5,024 bases of DNA from an uncultured Lachnospiraceae bacterium (GTDB taxonomy: Bacteria > Bacillota > Clostridia > Lachnospirales > Lachnospiraceae), in the NCBI GenBank assembly GCA_910587105.1, contig CAJUMB010000098.1, forward strand, positions 1 to 5,024. The letters run 5' to 3'. Of this stretch, positions 1-5,024 are shown piece after piece. Made by a program: the position numbers and the translations under genes. The stretch's first letter is position 1, and every line of letters begins with the position of its first letter. The notes under the pieces are model-generated. The model was given only the letters and a program-made list of their open reading frames with translations. It did not search any database and was not told where the DNA came from.

Positions 1-89
1 AGCCCGCTATGCGCCCTTCATCTGGCACAAATCTCCCACCAAGTGTGACGCACAGTTGACATAAAGCAATTTTCAAACACGCTCTAGAG
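1..89. repeat. Partial copy (right half) of an intergenic palindromic repeat, cut by the window edge
   Basis: This stretch aligns without gaps to positions 285-373, with 82 of 89 bases identical by hand count. It is therefore the right half of a second copy of the palindromic element annotated at 206-371. Its inverted left half would lie before base 1. It ends in the same ACACGCTCTAG terminus (77-87). It contains no open frame of its own that resembles a protein. The two copies are in the same orientation and are separated by about 120 bases of unrelated sequence. Confidence 0.85.
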
Positions 90-107
90 ACTTTGCGGCA
101 GAATTTA

Positions 108-136
108 TTGCGCAGGCTGTGGAAACGTTTTATAAT
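108..136 (+). promoter_or_regulatory. Possible sigma-A-type promoter upstream of the DUF3786 gene
   Basis: A perfect TATAAT (131-136) lies 17 bases downstream of TTGCGC (108-113), which matches the -35 consensus only at TTG. The next real gene in this direction starts at 405, so a transcript from here would run through the palindromic element before reaching it. An SD-like AGGAGA at 195-200 lies just before the element boundary and has no start codon at a suitable distance. This fits an original leader split by insertion, but that is inference. The -10 is convincing and the -35 is weak. Confidence 0.45.
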
Positions 137-205
137 TGAGGTAATGAGACAAAACGCTGATTATGAAATGAGCGTCTATGGATTGTCAAGATGCAGGAGA
201 GATTC

Positions 206-371
206 CTAGAGCGTGTCTGAAAAATCATTCCTGCCATCTGCACGCCCCACTTTGTGTGATATTTGTGCCAAATTCAGGTTACATAGCCCGCTATGCGCCC
301 TTCATTTGGCACAAATCTCCCACCAAGTGTGACGCACATCTGACAAAAAGCATTTTTAAGACACGCTCTAG
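206..371. mobile_element. MITE-like palindromic element with 13-bp perfect terminal inverted repeats
   Basis: The termini CTAGAGCGTGTCT (206-218) and AGACACGCTCTAG (359-371) are exact reverse complements. The inverted similarity continues inward for about 73 columns on each side, with roughly 56 matching and no gaps by hand alignment. At the centre is a small hairpin, CATAGCCCGCTATG (282-295). The whole unit can fold into one long imperfect stem. If the mobile unit is 209-368, it is bracketed by TA on both sides, and the empty site would read CTAG. This resembles the TA duplication within CTAG known for IS630-type elements, which makes an IS630-like parent a plausible inference. No transposase is encoded, so it would be non-autonomous. 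A second copy ends at 87. The one open frame crossing it (178-462) is best explained as chance. Confidence 0.8.
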
Positions 372-404
372 AGTACATATAAGAGAGGGGAGGTCACAGG
401 GAAT

Positions 405-1046
405 ATGGAGTATACTTCTAACTATGAGAGACAATGTGAAGAGTGGAGGAAGAAGTTCCTGACAATGGACCAGGAAGATATATGCAGACGGCTTCCGGAG
501 ATTCATCTAACGGAAGAAAAACTGGAATTGTGGCATTTCGGAAGGCTGTTTACAGTTGACAGGAAAGATGGGAGAATCTGTGTGGCTTCGGACAATAAAC
601 CGGTGGATGCCATGCCTAAGATGAATATTTATACACTTTTCTGGCATGCGGGACAGAATGGGGTACATACTGGAAAATGGGTTCCCTATCAGGAATTGAA
701 AGGCGCTTCACCCTTTGAGGCGGCGTTCAGGAAAGGTATTTTACAACCCATTGCCCTGACATTTTCCGGAAAGGAAGAACTTCTGGAGCGGGCAGTGAAA
801 AGTCTGCGGGGAGAGAGGGTGTCAGCGTCGGGATTTCTTTTAAAAGCATTTGAATGTATTCCGGTACGGTTGAATTTTTGGAATGCAGATGAGGAATTTC
901 CGGCTCAGGCCAACCTGTTATTTGACAGCAGTGCCACGGATTTTAATCATGAGGAGAGCATTGCCACCATTGCAACGGAAGGGATGTATCAGCTGGCAGA
1001 TGCGGCGGGGCTGCAGCTTACTGGAAGTCCCTTTATTCGGTTTTAG
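405..1046 (+). CDS. DUF3786 family protein of unknown function
   Basis: This 213-residue soluble-looking protein has no signal peptide or membrane segment. I recognise the DUF3786 pattern common in Clostridia: an N-terminal NYE (6-8), an FGR segment (45-47) followed by a short VDRKDG turn, a GKWVPYQELKG block (90-100), and a conserved C-terminal region with FWNADEEFPAQANLLFD (158-174) and DFNHEES (179-185). These conserved acidic and histidine residues could form a ligand or metal site, but no activity is established for the family and none should be assumed. The length is typical of the family and the protein appears intact. The start at 405 is supported by the purine-rich GGGAGG at 388-393, although the spacing of 11 bases is long. 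AGGG just upstream of the ATG is closer. The gene stands alone, with the palindromic element 34 bases upstream and a convergent neighbour downstream. Confidence 0.82.
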   Translation: MEYTSNYERQCEEWRKKFLTMDQEDICRRLPEIHLTEEKLELWHFGRLFTVDRKDGRICVASDNKPVDAMPKMNIYTLFWHAGQNGVHTGKWVPYQELKGASPFEAAFRKGILQPIALTFSGKEELLERAVKSLRGERVSASGFLLKAFECIPVRLNFWNADEEFPAQANLLFDSSATDFNHEESIATIATEGMYQLADAAGLQLTGSPFIRF

Positions 1047-1098
1047 CACCGGTGACGGCCCGCCGCAGGCGGAAGAATCCTGCATAGCAGGATTCTTT
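1047..1098. terminator. Hairpin cluster between convergent genes, probable bidirectional terminator
   Basis: Three nested or adjacent dyads fill the gap between the two stop codons. They are the palindrome CACCGGTG (1047-1054), a GC-rich hairpin CCGCC-GCA-GGCGG (1060-1072), and a strong 11-bp stem at 1073-1083 and 1087-1097 with an ATA loop. The last stem is followed on the + strand by a short T-rich stretch that is interrupted by CA, so it is not a textbook U-tract. Its position between the DUF3786 stop (1046) and the URO-D-family stop (1113) supports a terminator serving both strands. Confidence 0.7.
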
Positions 1099-1112
1099 CA
1101 TACAAGATTTTC

Positions 1113-2150
1113 TTAAAAAATAACCTGCAGCGGCAGACGGGTAATATCTTCAGGTTTAATACCGAATTTCTCTACACTGAGTTTGTCGATTTCTTCAGCC
1201 AGCACAGCATAGGCACCGGGATATGTGGAGCCGGGTCCTCCCTGGGTGATACAGGGGATAAAGTATTTGGTTCCGCATTCTTCTACGGCTTTGCGTGCTG
1301 CCTTTGCGCAGTCTTCACGAGTCCAGCCTTCGAAATCCATAGATTTGTTGTCAATGTCGCCCATGAATGAAATCTGGCCGCCATATTTTTTGATCAGTTC
1401 CGGTACGTTGTTGGATTCCATGCAGCCCTGCCAGATATCAATGCCCATTTCAATCATATAGGGAACCAGTGTTGCGGCATAGCTGTCAGCGTGGTGGACA
1501 ATCAGTTCCACTCCGTGGTCATGATAATACTTATAAATTTCTTTGTAGGAATCCAGGAAAAATTCTGCAAACATATCCGGGCTCATGAAAGTGCTCTTTT
1601 CACCACCCCAGTCATCGTGGTGCAGAATTGCGTCAGGATGCAGGTTTGAGCAGATTCCCTCAGCCAGCTCCAGCTCCCACTCTGTTAGATATTTGATCAG
1701 ATCATGCATCTCATCTGGGTTGGTGATGTAATACATCAAAGCATTTTGGATTTCACAGAGATGGTGGGTCTGTTCAAAAATACCAGGAGCGATAAAAGGC
1801 GCTTTATAGCTCTGTGTTCCGTCTACCGCATCGTACTGTGCTTTGAAATTGTCCCATTCCTCCTGAGAAAATTTAAGAGAGGGGGCATGAACATAATCAC
1901 GCCAGTGCTCAATGTCTTTGACTACGATCTTTTCCGGGGTATGTACCGGGAATGCACCAGGTGTTCCCTGTGGGAAAGAATTTGTGACGCCCCAGGCGTT
2001 TACCACGTTTTCCTGTCCCGGCGCCAGCAGCGCATTGGAATGCATGATATAAGGGTGGAACATAAGCTGGATAGCCTCATATTGGTTGACGTAACGTTCC
2101 GGGTTTCCTCCGCGTATTACTTCCTGCAGGTTCTGTTTTGCAGTTAACAT
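1113..2150 (-). CDS. Uroporphyrinogen decarboxylase (URO-D) family protein, methyltransferase-like paralogue
   Basis: This 345-residue intact protein belongs to the URO-D superfamily, a TIM-barrel family that includes HemE and the cobalamin:CoM-type methyltransferases MtaA/MtbA/CmuA. Family features are the HHDDWG block (177-182), the barrel strand ELIVHHADSY (215-224) and SFMGDIDNKSM (261-271). The HemE substrate-binding motif RQAGR near the N terminus is absent, so a haem-pathway role is unlikely. A methyl transfer or corrinoid-linked role is more plausible. In MtaA-type enzymes zinc is held by His-x-Cys plus a distal Cys. Here the His-x-Cys position reads H219-H-A221, while a candidate distal cysteine, C300, is present. 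The metal site is therefore altered or lost. The start is fixed by AGGAGG (2159-2164) eight bases upstream. The gene is monocistronic, with no corrinoid protein or partner methyltransferase in the window. The substrate is unknown. Confidence 0.83.
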   Translation of the reverse strand: MLTAKQNLQEVIRGGNPERYVNQYEAIQLMFHPYIMHSNALLAPGQENVVNAWGVTNSFPQGTPGAFPVHTPEKIVVKDIEHWRDYVHAPSLKFSQEEWDNFKAQYDAVDGTQSYKAPFIAPGIFEQTHHLCEIQNALMYYITNPDEMHDLIKYLTEWELELAEGICSNLHPDAILHHDDWGGEKSTFMSPDMFAEFFLDSYKEIYKYYHDHGVELIVHHADSYAATLVPYMIEMGIDIWQGCMESNNVPELIKKYGGQISFMGDIDNKSMDFEGWTREDCAKAARKAVEECGTKYFIPCITQGGPGSTYPGAYAVLAEEIDKLSVEKFGIKPEDITRLPLQVIF

Positions 2151-2178
2151 AGCAGGTACCTCCTGAATTTTTGTTATA

Positions 2179-2208
2179 ATTATAATAATTTTTCGATAGA
2201 AATGTCAA
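2179..2208 (-). promoter_or_regulatory. Near-consensus sigma-A promoter of the URO-D-family gene
   Basis: Read on the minus strand, TTGACA (2208-2203) is followed after 18 bases by TATAAT (2184-2179). Both hexamers are perfect. The expected start of transcription is near 2172, leaving a leader of only about 20 bases that holds the AGGAGG ribosome binding site. No operator overlaps the hexamers. A 10-bp palindrome GAAAATTTTC (2229-2238) lies about 20 bases upstream of the -35 and could be a regulator site, but its AT-rich composition makes chance possible. Confidence 0.82.
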
Positions 2209-2258
2209 GTTTTTTGGAAGTTTGTACAGAAAATTTTCCGCGTTTCATATCCGGCAGA

Positions 2259-2267
2259 TGATATATT
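2259..2267 (+). promoter_or_regulatory. Possible extended -10 promoter for cysK
   Basis: TGATATATT reads as an extended -10 element (TGn followed by TATATT, five of six matches) with no recognisable -35. Transcription would start near 2274 and give a leader of about 185 bases before cysK. An alternative, closer promoter is TATAAA (2324-2329) with TTAAAA (2301-2306) 17 bases upstream. The sequence does not decide between them. Confidence 0.33.
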
Positions 2268-2276
2268 GTGCATAAT

Positions 2277-2324
2277 AGTGAAAACCATATTGCCGTATGC
2301 TTAAAAAATTATGGTTTACTTTTT
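2277..2324 (+). promoter_or_regulatory. Terminator-like stem-loop in the cysK leader (candidate attenuator or operator)
   Basis: AAACCATA (2282-2289) is exactly complementary to TATGGTTT (2310-2317). AGT (2277-2279) can add three pairs with ACT (2318-2320) across a two-base bulge. Five T residues (2320-2324) follow directly. The upstream gene runs in the opposite direction, so a + strand terminator here could act only on transcripts heading into cysK. The stem is AT-rich and the loop is 20 bases, so a DNA dyad operator is an equal possibility. There is no T-box consensus (AGGGTGG...ACCGCG) anywhere in the leader. Confidence 0.35.
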
Positions 2325-2326
2325 AT

Positions 2327-2462
2327 AAAGAGGTGATTTAGAATAGATAAGGAAGTTTTGGAAAATCTTTAGTATATGCTTTCAGGTGGATTTTCCGAGA
2401 ATAATCTAAGAAACTGTAGAAAAATAACTGATATAGATTGCATATGGAGGGATTGTCGATGA
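2327..2462 (+). other. Possible small leader ORF or relic of a lost gene start ahead of cysK
   Basis: A good SD-like AAAGAGGTGA (2327-2336) is followed seven bases later by ATA (2343) rather than a start codon. The frame reads IDKEVLENL, then a TAG at 2370, then continues open from ATG 2376 to TGA 2460. The latter part would encode 28 residues, MLSGGFSENNLRNCRKITDI followed by DCIWRDCR, with cysteines at 14, 22 and 27. Its TGA overlaps the cysK ATG in an ATGA arrangement. The ATG at 2376 has no clear SD, so it is either a weakly translated leader peptide, a decayed gene start, or chance. Nothing in the sequence proves translation. Confidence 0.22.
2445..2451 (+). promoter_or_regulatory. Ribosome binding site that fixes the cysK start
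   Basis: TGGAGGG lies seven bases before the ATG at 2459. This favours that start over an in-frame TTG at 2438, which would lie upstream of this site and add seven residues that do not resemble the family N terminus. Confidence 0.8.
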
Positions 2463-3394
2463 CACAGATAAAAGAGAGCGCATTAGAATTGATCGGAAGA
2501 ACGCCCATGTTGAAACTGAATGGATATACCAAGAAGGCAGGTATCACAAATACTGTGATCCTTGCGAAACTGGAATATCTGAATCCGGCAGGTTCTGTGA
2601 AGGACCGGACTGCGCTGGCCATGATTGAGGACGCACAGAGGAAAGGAATTTTAAAAGAGGGAGCCGTTATCATTGAGCCCACCAGCGGGAATACGGGAAT
2701 CGGCATTGCGTCAGTGGCGGCGGCGAAAGGATGCCGGGCCATTTTCACCATGCCGGATACCATGAGTATGGAGCGGAGAAACCTTCTGAAAGCCTATGGG
2801 GCGGAGATTGTTCTCACAGAAGGGGCAAAAGGGATGAAAGGCGCCATTGCAAAGGCGGAAGAATTGGTGGAGGAAATTCCCGGGGCGGTGATTTTGGGGC
2901 AATTTGTGAACCCTGCAAATTCTGCCGTACATAGGGAGTCAACAGGGCCGGAAATATGGGAACAGACAGGGGGCCGTGTGGATATCTTTGTGGCATGTGT
3001 GGGGACCGGCGGTACAATTACCGGTGTTGGTGAGTATCTAAAAGAAAAAAATCCAAACGTCCACATTGTGGCAGTGGAACCGTCAGGAAGTCCTGTACTC
3101 TCCAGGGGAGAAGCCGGCCCCCATAAAATCCAGGGAATCGGGGCAGGGTTCGTCCCGGAAGTGTTGAATACGGATATCTATGATGAGATCATCACCGTTG
3201 AGGATGACGATGCATTTGCAGAAGGGAAAGCATTTGCAGTCAGCGAGGGGATTTTAGTGGGGATTTCTTCCGGCGCAGCGCTGAAAGCGGCGTCTGTCCT
3301 TGCAGGCAGGCCGGAGAATACAGGAAAAACCATTGTGGCCCTGCTTCCCGATTCGGGTGACCGGTATTTATCGACTCCGTTGTTTAGTAATTGA
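2459..3394 (+). CDS. cysK: Cysteine synthase A (O-acetylserine sulfhydrylase)
   Basis: This 311-residue, cytoplasmic PLP enzyme makes cysteine and acetate from O-acetyl-L-serine and sulfide, the last step of cysteine synthesis. The whole fold-type II signature set is present: ELIGRTPML (10-18), NPAGSVKDR with the PLP-binding lysine K48, the substrate loop TSGNTGIG with N78 (75-82), QFVNPANSAVH (148-158), the phosphate-binding GTGGT (182-186), the OASS hallmark KIQGIGAGFVP (223-233), GISSGAA (268-274) and PDSGDRYLST with S299 near the pyridine nitrogen (297-306). The length equals the usual ~310 residues, with no regulatory CBS domain. It reads as CysK rather than CysM or cystathionine beta-synthase. 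No cysE or sulfur transport gene is adjacent. It converges on the aldolase gene with only 27 bases between stops, and no obvious terminator hairpin lies in that gap. Its long structured leader may regulate it. Confidence 0.95.
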   Translation: MTQIKESALELIGRTPMLKLNGYTKKAGITNTVILAKLEYLNPAGSVKDRTALAMIEDAQRKGILKEGAVIIEPTSGNTGIGIASVAAAKGCRAIFTMPDTMSMERRNLLKAYGAEIVLTEGAKGMKGAIAKAEELVEEIPGAVILGQFVNPANSAVHRESTGPEIWEQTGGRVDIFVACVGTGGTITGVGEYLKEKNPNVHIVAVEPSGSPVLSRGEAGPHKIQGIGAGFVPEVLNTDIYDEIITVEDDDAFAEGKAFAVSEGILVGISSGAALKAASVLAGRPENTGKTIVALLPDSGDRYLSTPLFSN

Positions 3395-3421
3395 TCTATT
3401 TATGCTCTGCCGCACTGGTTT

Positions 3422-4099
3422 TTATAAATCCGCCAATGTTTTTTCACCGAAAATACATTTCCAGTCTGCATCAAAAGCGTCTACTGCATTGGTGATATGA
3501 GGCTGTGTGAGCGCTGCCTCTAAGATGGAGGGGTCCATGGTGGCTGTATGGGCGCCGGCAAGGAAAGCCCGGTCTATCTGTCCGGCATTTTTGAAGCTGG
3601 CTGCCAGGATTTCGGTGGGATAGTGATAAAGCTGAATCATCTCTGCCAGTGCAGCGATGATCTCCTCTGAATTCAGCCCCATATTTTCCATGCGGTTGAA
3701 ATAGGGCGCTATACAGTCGGCGCCTGCCTCCATGGCCAGAAAACCCTGCTGGCTGCTGTAAATGGCGGTGCCGGTTACATGGACGTTCTGAGCTTTGAGC
3801 TTTTTGATGGCGCGGATGCCTTCTAAAGTTACCGGAACTTTTACATAGACATCTGCGTCTATTTTTGTGAGAAGCGTGTCAGCGTCCCGGATCATCCCTT
3901 CGGTATCCAGGGCTGTTACCTGTATATGGAGAGGACGTTCTGGGCCGATGATGGAACGGATTTCATTCATGTGGGCGAAAAAGTTGATTTTCCCTTCTTT
4001 TTTTACAATAGAAGGGTTGGATGTTACTCCCGCAATGGGAAAAATATCGCAGAAACGTGTGATGTCAGCAAGGCTGGCTGTGTCTAATAAGTATTTCAT
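3422..4099 (-). CDS. fsa: Fructose-6-phosphate aldolase / transaldolase-like class I aldolase
   Basis: This 225-residue protein belongs to the short transaldolase subfamily (MipB/TalC/FSA type, ~220 residues), much shorter than classical ~315-residue transaldolase B. The Schiff-base lysine is K87 in VYVKVPVT. Other active-site positions are D6, GVTSNPSI (24-31), T111 in GTAIY, S168 in AASFK and an APYFNR block (131-136). Two residues separate fructose-6-phosphate aldolases from transaldolases. Here they are Q60 (HIQVTA) and Y133, both of the aldolase type. Reversible cleavage of fructose 6-phosphate to dihydroxyacetone and glyceraldehyde 3-phosphate is therefore the best guess, although many Firmicutes homologues are simply labelled transaldolase and the physiological substrate is unknown. 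AGGAGG (4106-4111) six bases upstream supports the start. It lies 48 bases downstream of the DeoR gene with no terminator between, so the two are probably co-transcribed. Confidence 0.9.
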   Translation of the reverse strand: MKYLLDTASLADITRFCDIFPIAGVTSNPSIVKKEGKINFFAHMNEIRSIIGPERPLHIQVTALDTEGMIRDADTLLTKIDADVYVKVPVTLEGIRAIKKLKAQNVHVTGTAIYSSQQGFLAMEAGADCIAPYFNRMENMGLNSEEIIAALAEMIQLYHYPTEILAASFKNAGQIDRAFLAGAHTATMDPSILEAALTQPHITNAVDAFDADWKCIFGEKTLADL

Positions 4100-4147
4100 T
4101 GAAAACCTCCTAAAAATAGTCAGTGCGTTTTTATTGATTTGTATATT

Positions 4148-4903
4148 TCAGGCGATGGTTACGGTGATTCCCTGTTTTTCCAGGAAATCTTTTTCAGATG
4201 GTGCAATTTTGTCATCTGTGATAATCTGGTATACATCCTCCAGTTTCAGAAAGTAAACGGAACCTGGCTGGGTGAACTTTTCAGAGCCTGCCAGCACATA
4301 AGTATGGTCTGCAGAGGCAATCAGGGCACTTAAAGTATCGGAGCGTATCAAGTCTTCTCCTGTAAAACCATAGGTGCGGGAATAGCCGTCTGTTCCGGTG
4401 AAAATCTTGTCCACATGAAAGGATGCAGCGGCGCTTTTGGTCAGCGGGCCAACCAGTGACTGGCCGTGTGTCTGCAGCGTTCCGCCCAGGAGGATCAGCT
4501 GAATGTTTGTGTATGAGCTTATGTATCCTGCAAGGTACATGGAATTTGTTATGATCGTGATGTTTTGTTTTGTCTTTGCCAGTTCTTCGGCAAACAGAGC
4601 ACAGGTGGAACCGGATTCGATCATCAGGGTCTCACCGTCCTGAACACATGCGGCTGCCGCTTTGGCGATTCTCTGTTTGGTGTCTAGATGAAAGGCCATT
4701 CTGTAATTAATATCTCCAGGGCTGTTGGGCACTGCATATCCACGTTCTCTTTTTAGAATCCCCCGTTCTGACAAGTATTCCAGATCTTTGCGTACAGTTA
4801 CTTTTGAGGTATGAAGATACTCGGCCAGGACAGCGACTTCGGTCTTTCCGTGTTTTGTGACGTATTCAAGAAGTGCAGTATGCCGTTCTTTCATGACTTT
4901 CAT
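4148..4903 (-). CDS. DeoR/GlpR family transcriptional regulator of sugar-phosphate metabolism
   Basis: This 251-residue protein has the standard two-domain layout. An N-terminal DeoR winged helix-turn-helix covers about residues 4-58, with recognition helix TSKVTVRKDLEYLSERG (32-48). A C-terminal DeoRC effector domain follows, related to ribose-phosphate isomerase, with ESGSTC (96-101) in the phosphate-binding position, ITNS (118-121), LLGGTL (138-143) and the TGTDGY segment (169-174). Such proteins are usually repressors relieved by phosphorylated sugars. The acidic position is Glu (E96) rather than the more common Asp. The start is placed at 4903 because AGGAGG (4910-4915) is six bases away. 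The longer frame from 4909 would put its ATG directly against that site. The gene precedes the aldolase gene in an apparent operon, so that gene, and itself, are the likely targets. The effector is not predictable from sequence. Confidence 0.92.
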   Translation of the reverse strand: MKVMKERHTALLEYVTKHGKTEVAVLAEYLHTSKVTVRKDLEYLSERGILKRERGYAVPNSPGDINYRMAFHLDTKQRIAKAAAACVQDGETLMIESGSTCALFAEELAKTKQNITIITNSMYLAGYISSYTNIQLILLGGTLQTHGQSLVGPLTKSAAASFHVDKIFTGTDGYSRTYGFTGEDLIRSDTLSALIASADHTYVLAGSEKFTQPGSVYFLKLEDVYQIITDDKIAPSEKDFLEKQGITVTIA

Positions 4904-4909
4904 GAGCAT

Positions 4910-4915
4910 CCTCCT
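4910..4915 (-). promoter_or_regulatory. Ribosome binding site that fixes the DeoR start
   Basis: On the minus strand AGGAGG ends immediately before the first in-frame ATG (4909) and six bases before the second (4903). A third ATG at 4894 is 15 bases away. Only 4903 has normal spacing, so the first ATG two codons upstream is unlikely to be used. Confidence 0.8.
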
Positions 4916-4956
4916 GTATTTTTGGTATGATGATCAGCCTGTCAAATGACGCTCTA

Positions 4957-4977
4957 ATCATATGATATACTAGTATA
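4957..4977. promoter_or_regulatory. Two abutting palindromes over the likely deoR-fsa promoter (candidate operator)
   Basis: ATCATATGAT (4957-4966) and TATACTAGTATA (4966-4977) are each perfect palindromes and share one base. Read leftward, the second contains TATACT (4977-4972), a five-of-six -10 match about 70 bases upstream of the deoR start. The sequence 17 bases upstream of it (ACTGCC) is a poor -35. A DeoR-family repressor binding here would block its own promoter. On the + strand a TTGACT (5001-5006) may be the -35 of a divergent gene beyond the window, so this stretch may be a shared control region. The regulatory role is inferred. Confidence 0.45.
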
Positions 4978-5024
4978 ACGAATATTAAGTAATTGGCAGT
5001 TTGACTTGCCTATTTTCCAGAGAG

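Noticed and set aside
144..209. 21-codon frame starting at ATG 144 and ending at the element boundary
   Set aside because: The ATG lies at the expected transcription start of the TATAAT promoter and has no properly spaced SD. There is too little to call a truncated gene.
178..462. 94-residue + strand open frame running through the palindromic element
   Set aside because: Its sequence is mostly translated repeat and it overlaps the DUF3786 start in another frame. It has no good SD and no recognisable domain. Similar frames arise wherever such repeats occur.
1704..2147. Long + strand frames opposite the URO-D gene, and minus frames opposite cysK (2338-2763, 2794-3066)
   Set aside because: They are antisense shadows of strong coding genes and lack ribosome binding sites or any recognisable protein pattern.
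1113..2150. Assignment as HemE, the haem-pathway uroporphyrinogen decarboxylase
   Set aside because: The N-terminal RQAGR substrate-binding motif is absent and no other haem genes are nearby.
2438..2458. Upstream TTG start for cysK
   Set aside because: The ribosome binding site at 2445-2451 lies downstream of it and serves the ATG at 2459. The family N terminus also fits the shorter form.
2270..2458. T-box or SAM riboswitch in the cysK leader
   Set aside because: I looked for the T-box anti-terminator consensus and for a SAM-riboswitch core. Neither is visible.
3395..3421. Terminator between cysK and the aldolase gene
   Set aside because: The 27-base gap has a short T run but no stem of convincing length on either strand.
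3422..4099. Assignment as a classical transaldolase
   Set aside because: The protein is about 90 residues shorter than TalB and carries the aldolase-type Gln and Tyr at the discriminating positions.
4904..4909. First ATG of the DeoR frame at 4909
   Set aside because: It touches the AGGAGG with no spacer, whereas the ATG at 4903 has a six-base spacer.

Overview
The window looks like a piece of a low-to-moderate GC Firmicutes chromosome, most likely a gut Clostridia/Lachnospiraceae-type organism. This rests on strong AGGAGG ribosome binding sites, a DUF3786 protein, an orphan methyltransferase-type URO-D paralogue, the DeoR/sugar-phosphate aldolase pair and the style of the intergenic palindromic repeats. 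No rRNA, tRNA, CRISPR array or intact transposase gene is visible.

Layout. Positions 1-404 hold no convincing gene. They contain two copies of one intergenic repeat: the right half of one at the window edge (1-89) and a complete ~166-bp palindromic, MITE-like element (206-371). A promoter-like sequence lies between them. The element sits in what would be the 5' leader of a DUF3786 gene (405-1046, +). That gene converges on a URO-D/cobalamin methyltransferase-family gene (1113-2150, -), with a hairpin cluster between the two stops. The URO-D gene has a near-consensus promoter. It is divergent from a cysteine synthase gene, cysK (2459-3394, +), whose ~190-base leader carries a terminator-like stem-loop and a possible three-cysteine mini-ORF ending in an ATGA overlap with cysK. 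cysK converges, with only 27 bases between stops, on a two-gene leftward operon: a DeoR-family regulator (4148-4903, -) followed by a fructose-6-phosphate aldolase (3422-4099, -). Two abutting perfect palindromes lie upstream of the regulator and overlap its likely -10 region.

How the genes work together. Only the DeoR regulator and the aldolase form an evident functional unit: a sugar-phosphate-sensing repressor that probably controls itself and the downstream aldolase. cysK (sulfide plus O-acetylserine to cysteine), the URO-D-like protein and the DUF3786 protein appear to be separate single-gene units.

Most of this is ordinary core or accessory metabolism. The points worth a second look are the palindromic element and its strand-biased pairing, the cysK leader, the palindromes in front of deoR, and the altered metal-ligand motif of the URO-D paralogue. 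I see no multi-gene system that I would call new.
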